Origin: Ailanthus altissimus
Lineage: Eukaryota > Streptophyta > Magnoliopsida > Sapindales > Simaroubaceae
NCBI GenBank assembly: GCA_946807835.1
Contig: OX327697.1
Coordinates: 20,098,001-20,162,000, forward strand
Direction of reading: 5' to 3'
Length of the DNA: 64,000 nucleotides
The notes beneath the pieces were generated by a model. That model was given only the letters and a program-made list of their open reading frames with translations. It searched no databases and was not told the origin of the DNA. Numbering within the stretch: position 1 is the first letter of the stretch; every line of letters begins with the position of its first letter. Shown here piece after piece: positions 1 to 13,100 of the stretch. Made by a program: the position numbers and the translations under genes.

Positions 1-325
1 CTATAAGATGTAGTGATAAAAGCTATCAATCTACATTATAAACCGAGGTTTATGAGATGCAATGATAAAGAGTTATCGGTCTGTATTAAAAATCAGAATT
101 AATTTTTCTGTGCTGGTAACCACAATGAGACCTTTACTGGTGGGGGTTAGTTGTGCTTACATAGAAAAATTAATTAATTGAGAATCACCTTCCTTAGAAG
201 AATGGAGACCGCGGATATACAAAAATCTCTCTTAATCAGATTGAAGAATATTACATTATATGATAATGATATATTCTGATCCGTCTTGTCAATATAGTGT
301 TAGACTAGTCACGTCGACCTTTTTT

Positions 326-618
326 CAATAGTGCTACAGCGTGAGGGACTTGATCGGTTAGGCTTGGACTTTGCCGGTTAAGCATGAGATGAGGCAAATA
401 TATGCGAAAGTATTGCCCAATATTAATATAGCGTGAGGGTAGTATCAGTAGTATATATTTGATCATTGACAAGTTAATCTGAAATAAACTTACCCAATAT
501 TGCTATAGCGTAAGGATAAGGTGTATTTAGGATTAAGGGTAAAAGTTGCATGAGATGCAATTGACAAATGTTGTCTACCTGTTGGGTTTACAAAGGCCAA
601 TATTGTTATAGCGTGAGG
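326..618 (+). repeat. Four dispersed 21-bp repeats in the copia 5' part
   Basis: Four near-copies of a 21-bp unit whose consensus ends in CTATAGCGTGAGG lie at 326-346, 418-438, 495-515 and 598-618, spaced 77-103 bp apart. They sit between the window start and the first recognisable polyprotein remains. The spacers are not obviously homologous to one another. Function unknown. Confidence 0.7.
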
Positions 619-1745
619 CCCAAGTAAATTTTAATAGGATCTACTTCCCGCTGTATAGTTTAAAAAAGTTTAAACTATCATCGTCCCGTTTGAGAGATTA
701 CTGGGATTATGTAAAGTAGTGGGAGGGCGTTTTAAATCAAAAATATATAATTAGTATACCCATGATTTAAAACATTCTATTAGCGATTTAATAACCATTC
801 CGCTTACATCTCCCGTTAGTTTAGCCTGTCTATGGTCACCACGAATCAGTTGGTGTGCATAGTTGATGTAGTCCAACTCTAAGATACTAGGAATTACTCT
901 AATCGGTGGATGAATCTCATAAGTGTTCTGGATTCAATAAAATTTTGGATTTATTTTTTATCAGAGTTTGCCGTAAGGTAATTCTAATAACACATCTTTA
1001 GATGATTGAATAGAAAAAATGTGACCCTCTTTGCTTAGGGTGTTTCACCTTTTACTCCAAGTATATCTGATGAGATATGTAAGGGAGAAGAAGATAAGGC
1101 AGATACTCAGCATCAATCCTCAAAGGCAACATTTATCCAAAGATCAACAAGATAGCGTGTAGATGGAAAGTGTTTCCACCACAGTAAGGTTGGGTATTGG
1201 ATATCCCCCTACCATAAAAACCTTATAATTGTCAAGAAGACTCTCACAGGTTTGTGCTTGACAAACATAGACATTTCTAAGGTATATGATGCCAGTTCAA
1301 GCTGGGTATGAGATACTGCATATCCTTCTCATATCTGTAATATGTTGCAGAAATTGATAGAGACTAGAATGCAACAGCTTGAAGAAGTAAAGTTGAGAAT
1401 AGAAAATAGTAATTTCTTGCAAGTCTAAGTTGTTGGACAACTTGACTTACTTCTTGTATGCAATACAATAATTGTATTGCATAATTAGTATAATATTTTA
1501 TTAGTTGAATGTCAGTTAATAAATAGACATTATATACAATTAGAAATGTTTATAGATCGGAATCCTTAAATGATACGGAGCTGTGGTATATAAGCTTAGG
1601 TTATATAGGGGTGAGATGCTTATCCGTCTAGTTAAGGGTGGTTAAATTCCTAATATGATCATAAAGACTTAAGTAGTTTATGAATATGTATTCACGGAGA
1701 TAACTAAACATACCAGAATATACTTCACATCTCTTCGATTAGATC

Positions 1746-2270
1746 GAGGTAATGAGTACATTAACAGTAAATTTCTATTTGTTTAAGGAGAATGAGATTC
1801 TCACTTACTATAGTCTTTCGAGTATTCCTCAATATAATGATGTTTAGAAAAGAAGGAATTGGACTTTATTAGATATGGTCCAATTGATAATAAGTATTAC
1901 CAATCTATATCTGTGAGTATCTGCTCCACAGATAGCTACTTATTAAGTAGAGTTCCATCAAAAACTATTTCTTCTATTCTGTATAAGATACAGAAAGGAA
2001 GGAAGTAGAGGTAATGGTACATTAATAGTAAATTTTTGTTTTTTTAAAGAGAATGAGATTTTCACTCACTGTAGTCCTTCGGGTATTCCTCAACATAATG
2101 ATGTTTAAGAAATGAAGAATTGGACTTTATTAGATATGGTCCAATTGATAATGAGTGTTACCGATCTATATCTATGAGTATCTACTCTAAAGATAGCTGC
2201 TTATTAAATAGAGTTCCTTCAGAAACTATTCTTTCCATTCCGTATGAGATACAGAAAGGAAGGAAGCCAT
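1746..2270 (+). repeat. Imperfect tandem duplication (period about 262 bp) in the integrase remnant
   Basis: The stretch starting GAGGTAATGAGTACATTAAC at 1746 recurs as GAGGTAATGGTACATTAATA at 2008 and stays alignable through the TTGGACTTTATTAGATATGG and GATACAGAAAGGAAGGAAG segments. Copies differ by scattered substitutions and a 1-bp indel, so the duplication is old. The second copy continues into the integrase C-terminal reading; the first does not. Confidence 0.85.
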
Positions 2271-4080
2271 TTCTTAAATATGTTAAGACTTGGGCTTGTC
2301 CTGCTTATGTAAGAGTTACACAGTAGGGTATCTTATTTTGTAAGAGTTACTTAGCAAGATAGACAAACCTAATAGATACAAGTATAGGTTAATTTAGTAT
2401 CCTGTGAATCTAATAGGATACTAGTTCTATGATTTAGAGAAGCGAAGTGTGTTCATTTCTCAGTATACCACCATTCTAGAAAAAGAGTTTCTCATAAATC
2501 ATGGGAATCATAGATAGATTGAGCTTGGTGAAGTTAATCTAAAAGTCAATAAACCAAGTATGGGAACTCATGCTTAATTAAGCAGTGACCTTTTAGCATA
2601 TCTTCAAGTGAGTCGAAAAGGATTTTTAGGTCACCTTTTGGTATGGTAGATGCCTGAATGTGAACTTGAAGTTTTCTTGGTAGAAGAAAATTATTCTTGA
2701 CCTATAAGGAGTCGATGTTAGACATCAATTTAAGAGGCAGTTAGAAGCCATGGAAATAAAATTTGACCATATGCATCAGAATCAAGTCTAAGGCTTAGTT
2801 AAGCTACCCGTGAAAATTGTTCTCATTAATTGTAAAGGGTTTACAAATGAGTAGCAGGAGCTAGATAGAAGGTAGAGACCTTCTACACCCTATATTGGTT
2901 CTAAAAAGGTAATCCTCAGTGATCTATGATCAACTAAGAGGAAACTTTAGACTAATAATAATGTCAAAAGTCGATTAGAATATTATTGGCTCTTGCAGCA
3001 TATTATGACTTTGAAGTTTGGCAGATGGATGTAAGGAAGGCATTCCGAAATGGATATCTCGAGTAAGAGATATTCATAGAACAACCTGAAGATTTTACGT
3101 CCAGCCAGACTTTTGGTCTAGTATGCAAGAAAGGTCAGTGAGAGCATAATAGTCTTCTTAATACTCTTTGTTGATGATACACTAGTCATTGGAAATGATG
3201 TCAGTATGTTATAATCGGTCAGAAGTAACTCGTAAGAATTTCTCCATGAAGGATTTGGGAGAAGCTTCCTTTATACTAGGTATAAAGCTTTATAGAGATA
3301 GAGCTAGGAAGTTAATAAGACTCTCCGAAATCATTTCACATCAGTAGCGTCTTGGAAAAGGTACAGTTTATTAACTATAAGATAGTTAACATATCTTTTA
3401 GACCTGGTGTTCATCTTCCGAGGAGAATGTCTCTTCAGATGAGAGAGTTAGAATGTTTAACACACTAGAAACATCAACTTGGCTATAAGAGTTACAAGCC
3501 AAGTTCAGTCTGATTCAGGTAACCACCATTTGATAGTAGTCAAACATATCCTAAAATACCTTGAGGGTATAAAGGATAAGTTTCTCAAATATGGAGAAAA
3601 TGGCTTACAAATAAGAAGACGCACTGAGTCAGACTTCTAGTTTGACCTAGTTGATAGAGAGTCTACATCTTGGAATGTGCTCGTTCTCATTGATACTAAG
3701 TGAGTTGGAATTGCACCAAATTGGGATTCACTGCTAATTTATAAGTACGTAGCGAAAGCAGCAGTGAAGATTCATAAGTTTATCACTGGCCTTAGAAGAA
3801 TTCCAAGACAAATGGATCATATTCTATGATTTTGCGATAAAACTAGGTCGTAGTACAAGCTAAGGTGCCAAAAGGACACCAGTACTCTAATTATGTTGAG
3901 ATGAGTCTTACATGACTAGAGGGATCTTGGCTGAAGAAGATGTGATTATTTATAGAAGTGTTCCATAAATAATTTAGCGAAACCATTTTCTAAGCCCATG
4001 ACTCTAAAATTGTTTATGTAACACGTGGAGTTGATGTGTATGAGATATCATCAGGAATGGCACTAGAGCAAGTGGGAGAT

Positions 4081-5637
4081 TGTTAGGGTTAGTGCTTATG
4101 TGTCATCCCTAAATGTGCATATACTTTTGTATTTATACAAGTGTACATTCCCATTAAATCGGTAATACCTATTAATATGGTACTATGCATATAACGTTAC
4201 AGACATTGTACAATCTAAAGGAGTTCAAATTAGATCTAAAGGAGTTTAGATAAAAGCTCATAGTTAGCCACGCTGAGAGATATAAATGTTAAATGTTAGC
4301 ACAGCTAAGTGTTAACTGGTTATAATACTCAGCAGATCCAAGAGTTGGAGCCTTGTCTGTAATGGGACATAGACCTGAGAATATACTAGTAACTGTATAG
4401 TTGCCAAAGTTGAAATTAGATGTCAGGAAATGCTAGTTGTGCAAGTATATTATCGAATTATTATCCCTGCTCTATTTCTACCAATGCAGGTCTGTTAGTG
4501 GATATCTTTATATATGGATCTGCATATGTCGTACCTATAGGGTATAGATGGTCGTTCCTAGTCGACCGTAAGCTTGGAGCTCGTATTGATATATGGGCAT
4601 CCAGTTAAGACTGAATATAGGACAAACTCACGAGGGCCTCTGATAGGCGTCCTATATAAGCTCTCAACGAAGGGTCCTCTCAAGTTGAGTAGTATACGTG
4701 GTCCTTTGACCTAAGCGTCAAGGTGGGCTTGTAAGTGATCCACCATGATTTTGTTCCATACATGTTACATACCTTTCATGGTGTGACTACTGGATGTCGC
4801 TGGGTATGGTCCGATGCTTACAGAGTCTGATGTGTACAGATATGGGATCTGTCGGCTCGTATAGGGAGTTTAATATCTAGATGCTTCGAGACTGTATCTC
4901 TAAAAATCTTGTGGCTACAAGTATTAATCCTGGGAAAGAGTTCTGTCAGGGTGGAATAATATGGCAAATGAGTTTGCACATATTTTTCAGTGAAATACTA
5001 GTATAGAGATAAGACTTGGATGAGCACTAGGGAATTTAACGGTGATAATCTATATCCCCGCACGTCCTGGATATCATGACGGAAGGACTATACATATACG
5101 TTGTAACCTCAACTTGTATGGTTCAACACGCTGATTTGTAATATCTGTGACGTGTGCGTGGGGCATTGCTCGCGGACTCATAAAATAGTTCCATTTAACG
5201 AATCGGGAGTAGGACTTAGGGAGTCCCTCGATATGGAGTGTACTCATTGTGTACTGGGGCAGCGTGTCGGATTAAAGTGTTTAATCCAGTAATATTCAGC
5301 ACTACCACGCGAATGCGTGCGTATCTATATTTAAGTTTTAAATACAACAATTAGTTAATAATTGTTATTTGCTAATTGTATTATGACACGTGGCGTATTG
5401 TGAACTCTCAATTGAGTTTACCTAAGTGTAGAATTTGGTGAGACCCACTAGAGATAAATTTGGTAACTATTTATGAGAGGCAAAATGGTCATTTCACACT
5501 TTAATTATTTAATGGTTAAATAATTAAAATCTCTTATTATATTATATAATATATTTTTATTTTATTTTATTATATTATATAATAATATTATATTTTGGAT
5601 GCCAAATAGTTGGCACCCATTATTTATATTATATTAT

Positions 5638-5668
<31 letters not shown>

Positions 5669-6216
5669 AAGAGAGAGAGAGAGAGAGAGAGATGAGTTTG
5701 GAGGAGGTGTTAGCCATTTTGGCCGAGAGAAAGAAAGGGAAATGGAGAGAAAAGAGAAAGAAGAGAAAAGGAAGAGGAAACCGAAGGAAAAGAAGAAGAA
5801 AAATAAAATTGTTTCATTTTTCTCTATGGTTTCATTTGAAGTAATGGTGAATTGCTTCAAACTCTCCATTTCTTATAGTTTTGGAGAAAATGATGAAAAT
5901 ACACCCGGCCATTTTGGGGTTTAAGAGTTAAACCCAGTGCTGCATATAGAACTGTTGTTCTAACTTACCAAGCACACTATGTTGGTGACTAAAACTGACG
6001 TAAGTGGGTCTCCATATTTCCAAAAAAAAATGTGTATAACGTTACACGTTGAGATGAGTATTCAACTTTACTAATATATTAATATGATTAATATATTTAT
6101 TTATTGTGTTTATTGTAATTTACACGCTTTCGCTAGGTAAAATTCGTATTTGATACGTATTTAGGCAATAAACATAATAGCTCATACATACACCCACATA
6201 TATTATATCCTCAATA
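4081..6216 (+). mobile_element. 3' LTR of the first copia element (end approximate)
   Basis: It starts TGTTAGGGTTAGTGCTTATG immediately after the purine tract. An internal core at about 4200-5300 is recognisably the same sequence as the solo LTRs at 18499-20785, 23876-28143 and 25339-27836; shared landmarks include CGCTGGGTATGGTCCGATGC and CTCAACTTGTATGGTT. The right end is placed at CCTCAATA near 6216 by comparison with the ends of those copies, so it may be wrong by tens of bases. Length about 2.1 kb, comparable with the 2.3-2.5 kb relatives. An open frame at 5599-5844 is only low-complexity repeat. Confidence 0.7.
5643..5692. repeat. Compound microsatellite (TA)n(GA)n
   Basis: About 13 TA units are followed after AA by about 11 GA units, within the LTR. 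Likely length-polymorphic. Confidence 0.95.
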
Positions 6217-9000
6217 TTAACTTTATCGCCCATTCGAAATGGACGGACCGAAACTTCTTGCGCCCAAAGAATATCCATTCGGTTGGACTGATGTAACACA
6301 TATGGGGAGAAGATGCTTCATAGCCTTAAGGCAAACTTAATTCTAGCCATTCATCTAAAAAGAACTAACCATATCATCCTTGCTTAAAGATGTCTCTTCA
6401 GCTGAATTGAAATAACCGTTCAGGTCGTGTGCAGTGAAGATGCCTCACAGCCTCAGGGCAAACCTAATCCTAACCATTCATCTGAAAAGAACTTATCAAA
6501 TCATCCCTACTTAAAGAAGTCCCTTTAGCTGAACAGAAGCGATGATTTAAGTCATATAGGAATAGAAGCGCCACTTTGACAAATCACCGACAACTATTTA
6601 GTTTTAAAATATAAAATGACATTTAGATGCACGGATTCCAAAACGATGCCTACAATAAATGAAAAACTTTTGAAGTAGAGTCCATTACAAAGCAAGCTGC
6701 TTAGGTTGTTATCAGAAGAATTTCCCCCGAACAGCCTTTGCTTGACCCTTCAAAGAGCTTATTAAACACTCTTATCAGACTCGAACAAGGACTTAGTTTT
6801 TAGTCTTGACCAGTCAAGACTGAAAACTAATGAATCCTTGTCCTACCCTAAAAATTAATTTAAATGCAAGCCTAAGTTCCTTTCTTGGAAATCAGCCCAA
6901 GCAATAGGCCTAGGATATAAACTCCAACAATCCCTACTTGAAAGCTGCTCATGGTATAAAATCCAACAATCCCCACGACCAAGTACTCTTGAGCAAAAAT
7001 AACCCCAAGACCACAAGTATCCATTGGTTTGGTGATTCAAGTCTCCCCATTTAATAAGATTCCGAAAATTATACGTTCAAATAAAAGCATCTCACTTATA
7101 AGGCAAGTAGCTACAATATTAGAATTGACCCCAATCTAATCACCCAACCACGCCATTAATTAGGGGGGAGACAGCCTAACTTGTATTCGTGATTTTTGGA
7201 ATTAAATTAGACAGAATCAGCTATAAAAATGTAGCTCAACCACGGTTAACGATAATGACATTCTTTTCTCAAGAACACTCAAAAAAACATTTCTTCTTTC
7301 AATCGCTAGCTTAGGCATCGAAGGGTATTTGTCAAAATTATCATTGTTGGGATTGTAATGAGGATTTTTTTAATACTAAAAAGTAAGAGCAGCCAAGTTA
7401 GAGTCTATATTTAGCGTAACCTAGTCCAACAAGCCTATATCCATTTTTCAAAAATAATTTAAATCATGTTGACCTAAGAAATTAGATTTTTTTTGGTCTC
7501 TCTCTTTAAAAGACACTCCAAAATTAACATTGTATAGATTAGTAATTTTAGAGATGAGATTGTATATATCAACTTCTTCTTATATCAGTGGTCAACTTCA
7601 AATTCAGAAAATAGCCGATAATTAGTAAAAAAAAAAATTATTTTAGGTGAGATTTATAGTTTGTGTAAAATGAGTAAAAACAAGTAGATTATGAATAAAA
7701 TAAATGAATATGATTGGATTCCATTACAAATAAGTTAAAAATAGGTAAAAATAAAAAAATGATAAAAAAAATGAGTCAAAAACATAATTTTATTAAAAAA
7801 AATTCGAAGCTAAACGACGATTGATGTAGCATCCCAATTGTCGATGGTACCTAGACCGTTTGGCGTGCCTGATGCCTAAATTAATGTTTGCTTAAATTTT
7901 ATAAAAATGACAATTTTCTCTTTTATTATTCTTTCGTATTCTTTCATATTCATATAAAATGACATGTATTATTTGCATTGTTATATCATTAATGTTAATT
8001 TTTATGAGTATAAATTCACATATTACAGATATGTTGTTAAATTTTATTAAAATCTGTTATTACGTTAATTTTGTTAAAAATCTTTCTCTAATCAAGGATT
8101 TACCTTTTTTTTTAAAGAAAAATACTAGCCCATAAATCAAATATATAAGTGCTTAAAGTACATATATTTGACTTTTGACGATGGATCTAAAAATTATCTT
8201 CCAAGTCCATGAATTGAAAAGGTTTAAGAACCATCGGTCGCATTATCATGTCTTCTAACTTAAGTTTTTCTGCTTTTTCCATAAAAAATAGCTTGTGAGC
8301 AAGAGCAACCCAAGGGCAAAAATTAGTGGAAATAAGATTCAAAATTAGAGTCAAATCATCAAAAGGTACTGCCACTAATCCCCACTCAAATTGTTCACCC
8401 ACATGGGCAGAAGCACTAAAGCTGCTTTTACACGTTTCAAAAAAGTAGTGGATATATGGCAGCATCTAGAGGCTGAAGGTGAAACACTCTCACTTTATAT
8501 CTGCACGAGGGACTAAATCAAAATGTTAATTTGAATACGTCACTAAAGTTGAATCTCCAAGTTGGTATTGAATATGAACCAGACACCCCCACCAAAATGA
8601 AAAAGAAGATCCTTTTATTCTTGGCTTGGTGTAAACGACATTTGGGAAGTTCTTGGGTGTGTTTTGGGCCACTTCATTTTATAGTTATCACAACGATGTT
8701 GTGTGTGTCAACTTTATGTATTGACTGAAATTTTTTATATAGATAGGAGGCTAGGAGCAGAAATGTTGAAAGCCAAGCCTAGTGGATTCTACGTGTATGG
8801 GATCAGTCAGCTGAGCCACGTGGAAGTCATTAAGATGTTGTGACTTGTATCTAAAAGAAGTTGCTCGATAGGATATCTAATGGCAATGGCAGGACTTCTT
8901 TCTCCTTTCTGTGGTCAAGTTAGTCGGGGTTTGCCTGTAAATACTAAATTCTCCCATGTGTAAATCATTTAGTAGAATTTACTTATTTTTCCAACAAAAA
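6217..9000. other. Intergenic region, no gene seen
   Basis: AT-rich sequence without a supported gene. It contains an imperfect tandem duplication (annotated separately), and poly-A/T tracts at 7630-7640 and 7750-7800. A 92-codon minus-strand frame at 8187-8465 has no recognisable domain and no splice context. Confidence 0.6.
6309..6545. repeat. Imperfect tandem duplication, period 127 bp
   Basis: Two copies of a roughly 107-bp unit, beginning GAAGATGCTTCATAGCCT at 6309 and GAAGATGCCTCACAGCCT at 6436 and ending in AGCTGAA(T/C)(T/A)GAA. They are about 85% alike by eye. The unit is not recognised elsewhere in the window. Confidence 0.75.
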
Positions 9001-9170
9001 AGAGGCTGATAAAATAATGACTAACATGGCTTTTCGTTGAAAGTTCTTCCTATACTGTAGCACACGTTTCTCTCTTTGTCCATTCAGAGGCTGATAAAAT
9101 AATGACTAACATGGCTTTTCGTTGAAAGTTCTTCCTATACTGTAGCACACGTTTCTCTCTTTGTCCATTC
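9001..9170. repeat. Perfect 85-bp tandem duplication
   Basis: Bases 9001-9085 (starting AGAGGCTGATAAAATAATGA, ending TTTGTCCATTC) are repeated without a mismatch at 9086-9170. The identity indicates a very recent duplication or an assembly artefact. Confidence 0.97.
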
Positions 9171-10009
9171 TTTATCTTGCTTCTTACTAGATTAATTAAC
9201 AAGAAGTTGATTAATCAGAACCTACAGTGTAGTATTTCTCATAGTCACGTTTCATGCATTGAGCCTTAGCCTGTTTGTACGCATCAGGAAGTCCAAGAAT
9301 CAAATTAAACAGAACCTGTTCAGCTGGTATCACATTTTGTACTTTCATCCCCAGAAATAAAAACACTCGGAAGAGCCGACACCAGCTGAGAATCTCTCTT
9401 CACAAAAAACATTGCAGTCTCCATCGTCATTGTAACAAGTTATGCTCATCGTCATCAAGGTCTTTGGGGAAGACTGTATCATTAGTTTTAAAAAGTTGAT
9501 TCATTAATAGTTTTCGAGGGACATGGAGTACTTCACCCCACCCCACAGAAGACTTGTTCTTAAAGTTACTCTCATAACACCTGCAGTGTCATCTTTCATA
9601 TATTGGCAATAAAGATAAAGATACATTCAGAATTTAATCTCTCACCTGGTAAGCTTAAATAGTAATATATCTACCCTTCCTCGTGGTTAGAGAGAGAGAA
9701 GTAAAATCTTTTTCCTTTTATTGGATTACAGGATACAAATTACAGGTACGGCATGTGACTGCAACATCAGTCTACAAAATACAACTTTTTTCTTTTTGGT
9801 TCCGCATACAGAGAACTGCATATCAAAATGGTATCAGAAGTATAACTCCATCATTTCATCATTCTTTTCTTTTAGAGAAATCAGTAATCAATATATAGGT
9901 CATTCACCATAGTCAAGACCCACAATTCAACACTACTTTCCCGTCGTATTAAAGCTATACTTACAAAGTAGGGTGCCAACATAAAGTTCCTTGTATCTGA
10001 AACTTTGGG
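9171..10009. other. Intergenic/3' flank of the lipase gene
   Basis: No supported gene. Short plus-strand frames (9275-9499, 9683-9912) show no domain and overlap likely 3' flank of the minus-strand gene at 10164. Confidence 0.6.
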
Positions 10010-10015
10010 TTTATT
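10010..10015 (-). promoter_or_regulatory. Candidate polyadenylation signal AATAAA of the SDP1 gene
   Basis: TTTATT on the plus strand reads AATAAA on the minus strand, about 150 nt beyond the stop codon at 10164. Plausible near-upstream element for cleavage; not proven. Confidence 0.4.
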
Positions 10016-10163
10016 CATGAGTTTAAATTCTATTTGTTGTTTCCGGTAAGACTTTTTCAGGTTTCCAGTAACCTTCAAATCTTTTCAAACAAGTTTTGCA
10101 AAATCACAAAACCAAATGCTGCTGGAAGTTAAACATCCACAACATTCTGATCACTAATACTAT

Positions 10164-13100
10164 TTATATGCCAGAATGATCTGTGTGATTAGGAAATTCA
10201 GCAGCATCCTTTGTAGAGCTGATAATGTCATCACCATATTCAGATTCCGAGCTACCATCCATCTCATTTTCTGGACAATCAACCTGCACTTCAGCCATTT
10301 CACTGTCATAATTTTCTGAATCGTGGCCCCTACTTGACGGCGCTAATTCTCCTTTTTTTACAACATTAAATACTATGCCATTATGGATCCTCTCAGGCTG
10401 CAAAAGGTCACCTTCAGTAACCACAAGACTAGAAGAACCACTTGAGGAGGTTCTATTACCAAATTCCCTCTGATCAAGCTCGTTTTCAGAACATCTGTCA
10501 GGAGTTGTCCTTGGGCTATGATTAAACAAGTCCCTGGCTCCTGTCTGAAATGCCAAAGAGTTAGGATGAGCCATCAAACTTTTGGCCATTTCAGTTTCAC
10601 CATCCAAATTTTGGATAAAGTCAACAAACTTATTTGCAGAAGTAGTCCTCATTAAGGGCCCACCAGATCTTGTCCAAGAATTTAAATCTACACTTTCAGA
10701 TTCACTATCACTTCCATCATGTACATGGCGGTGTGCCCGTAAATTTCTACCAGGAGATGGTATTCCTGAAGTTCCGCCTACTCCTTGATGGAGTGAAGCG
10801 GCAGCATCTGCAAGGAGATCTTCTTCAAGAGAGCCAGTTGAGTTCTCTCGTGCAATGCAGTTCCAAGAAGGGATTCTTCTAGAGGCACTGAATTTGGTTG
10901 TGCTGGAAAGGCCATGAGAAGCTGCAGCAGCTCTCTCAGCACTCCTTTTCAGTCTACGCATGTGGTTTAGAATTGCGACACACTCATCAAGAGCAAGCTC
11001 AATACCACAGTTTGCTTTTATGGCTGAAAGCTTCTCCCAAGTGCACCTTCTCCCTTGGTTGGCTGCCTTTTGGAGCTCCACATGAGTTGGATTTTGAATG
11101 ATTTTTGAGTACTGTCATTACATATTATAAATAAAGGCTAATTAGTTGCAGGAGCAGAAGATTATCTAAATCTCCATGCATTGGAGTCTCCAGAATAATG
11201 CCAGTTGATGCAGAACAAGATATTGTCACAATAGTTAGGACTCTAAAACAAAGCTCCACATATTCAACACTAGACATTTTGACCATGATACATAAATCTC
11301 CATGACAGGAAAAAAATGGAAAAGAAAAAAAAGGAAGTAACCATTCTTAGATGTTTCAGGATTCCATGTCAATGAATCCAAGAATACCTGAGCAAGAGTG
11401 GCCGGCATAACAACAGTTACATCACCCTCCCAGTCCTGAGCAAAAAGCTTGGCAATTCCTCCAAGTGGAAACCCAAGTTCCAGTATCTGATTGCATCTAT
11501 GTTTTACCTCCATCTCAGTAAGTTGGGCAAGCTACAAAGTTGTACAACTTCATCAGAACATGTGAAATTGAAAAGAAATACAGATTAAAGAACCAAAAGT
11601 GCTCCTCTGTAATTCTTAAATCTTAAAAAGATAATTAAGATTGCTCTAATATCCAACTTTCCCTATGCTTTGACCACTATTGTTTCTCTATCAGAGAAAC
11701 CAACATGAAGTTACTAGCATAGGAGCTTTTGAGTTACCAAGAATGTTTATACACAAAAAATTAATTGTAGCGTCGTGTATGGATCCTAGCTGATGGATAT
11801 AAACATTTTTACAGTTAAACTTTTCGTATGTTAACTGTTTTACAAGGAAACAAATGGGAACTTGAAAAAAAGTCTGAAAGCATAAGTATAAATTGCCAGT
11901 TGTTTAACAGTCTCGAGTAAATCCCAGACCAGAGTTCATGTTCAGATCAAAATAGCATATTGTCCACAAAATCACATTCTAATCAGGAGCTATTAGATGT
12001 TCAAAGTACAACCAATAGGATAAATATAGACATGTCTGCAAGAACCACTTAATTTTACTTCATATCTAATCCATTGTAAAGATTCGAAATCTACAAAAGA
12101 AAATGTAAGTGGACCTAAATCATTGAATCGTTACTTCAATATAAAGTTCAAGAAAAGTTTAAAAGTTTTAAGGTTACATCACATACCTTTGCAGCAAAGT
12201 TACCCCCATAAGCTCTCACAATATCTTTCAGCCTTAATAATGGTGCAATGTGTGGGTTCGCTTGACTTACAATAAAATGATTGACATTAAAGAGCTCCTT
12301 CAATTGCATCATAGGTAAATCGATCTCCAAACTACCATCCCTCCATCGACGCACTGCTGTGCCTGAACCCTCCTCAGGATCCAAATTGAAGGGTGGATGA
12401 TAAGGAACAATTTCTCCGCTTCTATCCTTGGCCATTAATTCCTGGGCTTCAAAAAGGCCAGGAAAGGCACAAGAAGCAGTAACTGCACTCCATATAACAA
12501 CATGAGGTGAAGTCAAGTAGTTAAGGCACCTAGGTGGCTCGTGCTTCCTTGGGGAGCAAACTGTAATTCCAAGAATTCGACCTGTCATATCGTACGCTTC
12601 CTGAAACGTAAGATTACTTGTCAGATGCCTTAGCATCCATTGCAGCTGCCTGATGTCGTGCACAGCTCCTTGAGTCATGACTCTCTTCACAACTGTAAAA
12701 ATTCCACCCAACTGATCAAAGAACTGCAATGAGTGCCAAGAATCCTCAAAAAAACTCTGCAGTTCAGGCCATGACCGAGTGGCGACAACAGAACACATGA
12801 TTGATCCTACACTAGAACCAGCAATAATACGGGGCATAAGCTTATTCTCTACCATTGTTTTAACTACTCCCACATGAAAAGCTCCAAGGGAAGCACCCCC
12901 ACTCAAAAGCAATGCTGTTCTACCAAATGCATGCCTGGTTTCATGCATAAAAGCAAGCTTCTCCTCCAGTGAAAGCTCCTCTGAATCTGAGTTGCAAACC
13001 ATTCTTAGTTGAGTTGAGACCTCATCAATGTATTCCTTTATGAGTTTTGGCATCTGAAGCCTACCCTTGTGAAGCTCGGAATTGCACATATTACCAAGAT

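Larger units (their letters stand above)
1..4080 (+). mobile_element. Decayed Ty1/copia internal region (gag-pol remnant)
   Basis: Plus-strand copia polyprotein remains can be read through many stops and frame changes. The integrase C-terminal part is at about 1850-2330, with motifs such as LLNRVPS, GRKPFLKYVK and WACPAYV. The reverse-transcriptase part has a YVDD-box variant FVDD at 3167-3178, and an RNase H-like stretch follows to about 3900. A purine tract (AGTGGGAGAT, ending at 4080) directly precedes a TGTTAGGG LTR start. The 5' LTR and most of gag are outside the window or unreadable. No reading frame longer than about 70 codons survives, so it is a dead element. Family assignment rests on motif order (integrase before RT), which is diagnostic of copia. 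Confidence 0.85.

Noticed and set aside
5599..5924. Overlapping open frames on both strands around 5.6-5.9 kb
   Set aside because: They are translations of the (TA)n(GA)n microsatellite and adjacent purine-rich sequence inside an LTR.
8187..8465. 92-codon minus-strand frame considered as a small gene
   Set aside because: No recognisable domain, AT-rich composition, no splice or promoter context; a frame of this length is expected by chance.
10582..10882. Plus-strand frames over the SDP1 third exon
   Set aside because: Shadow frames antisense to a well-supported exon.
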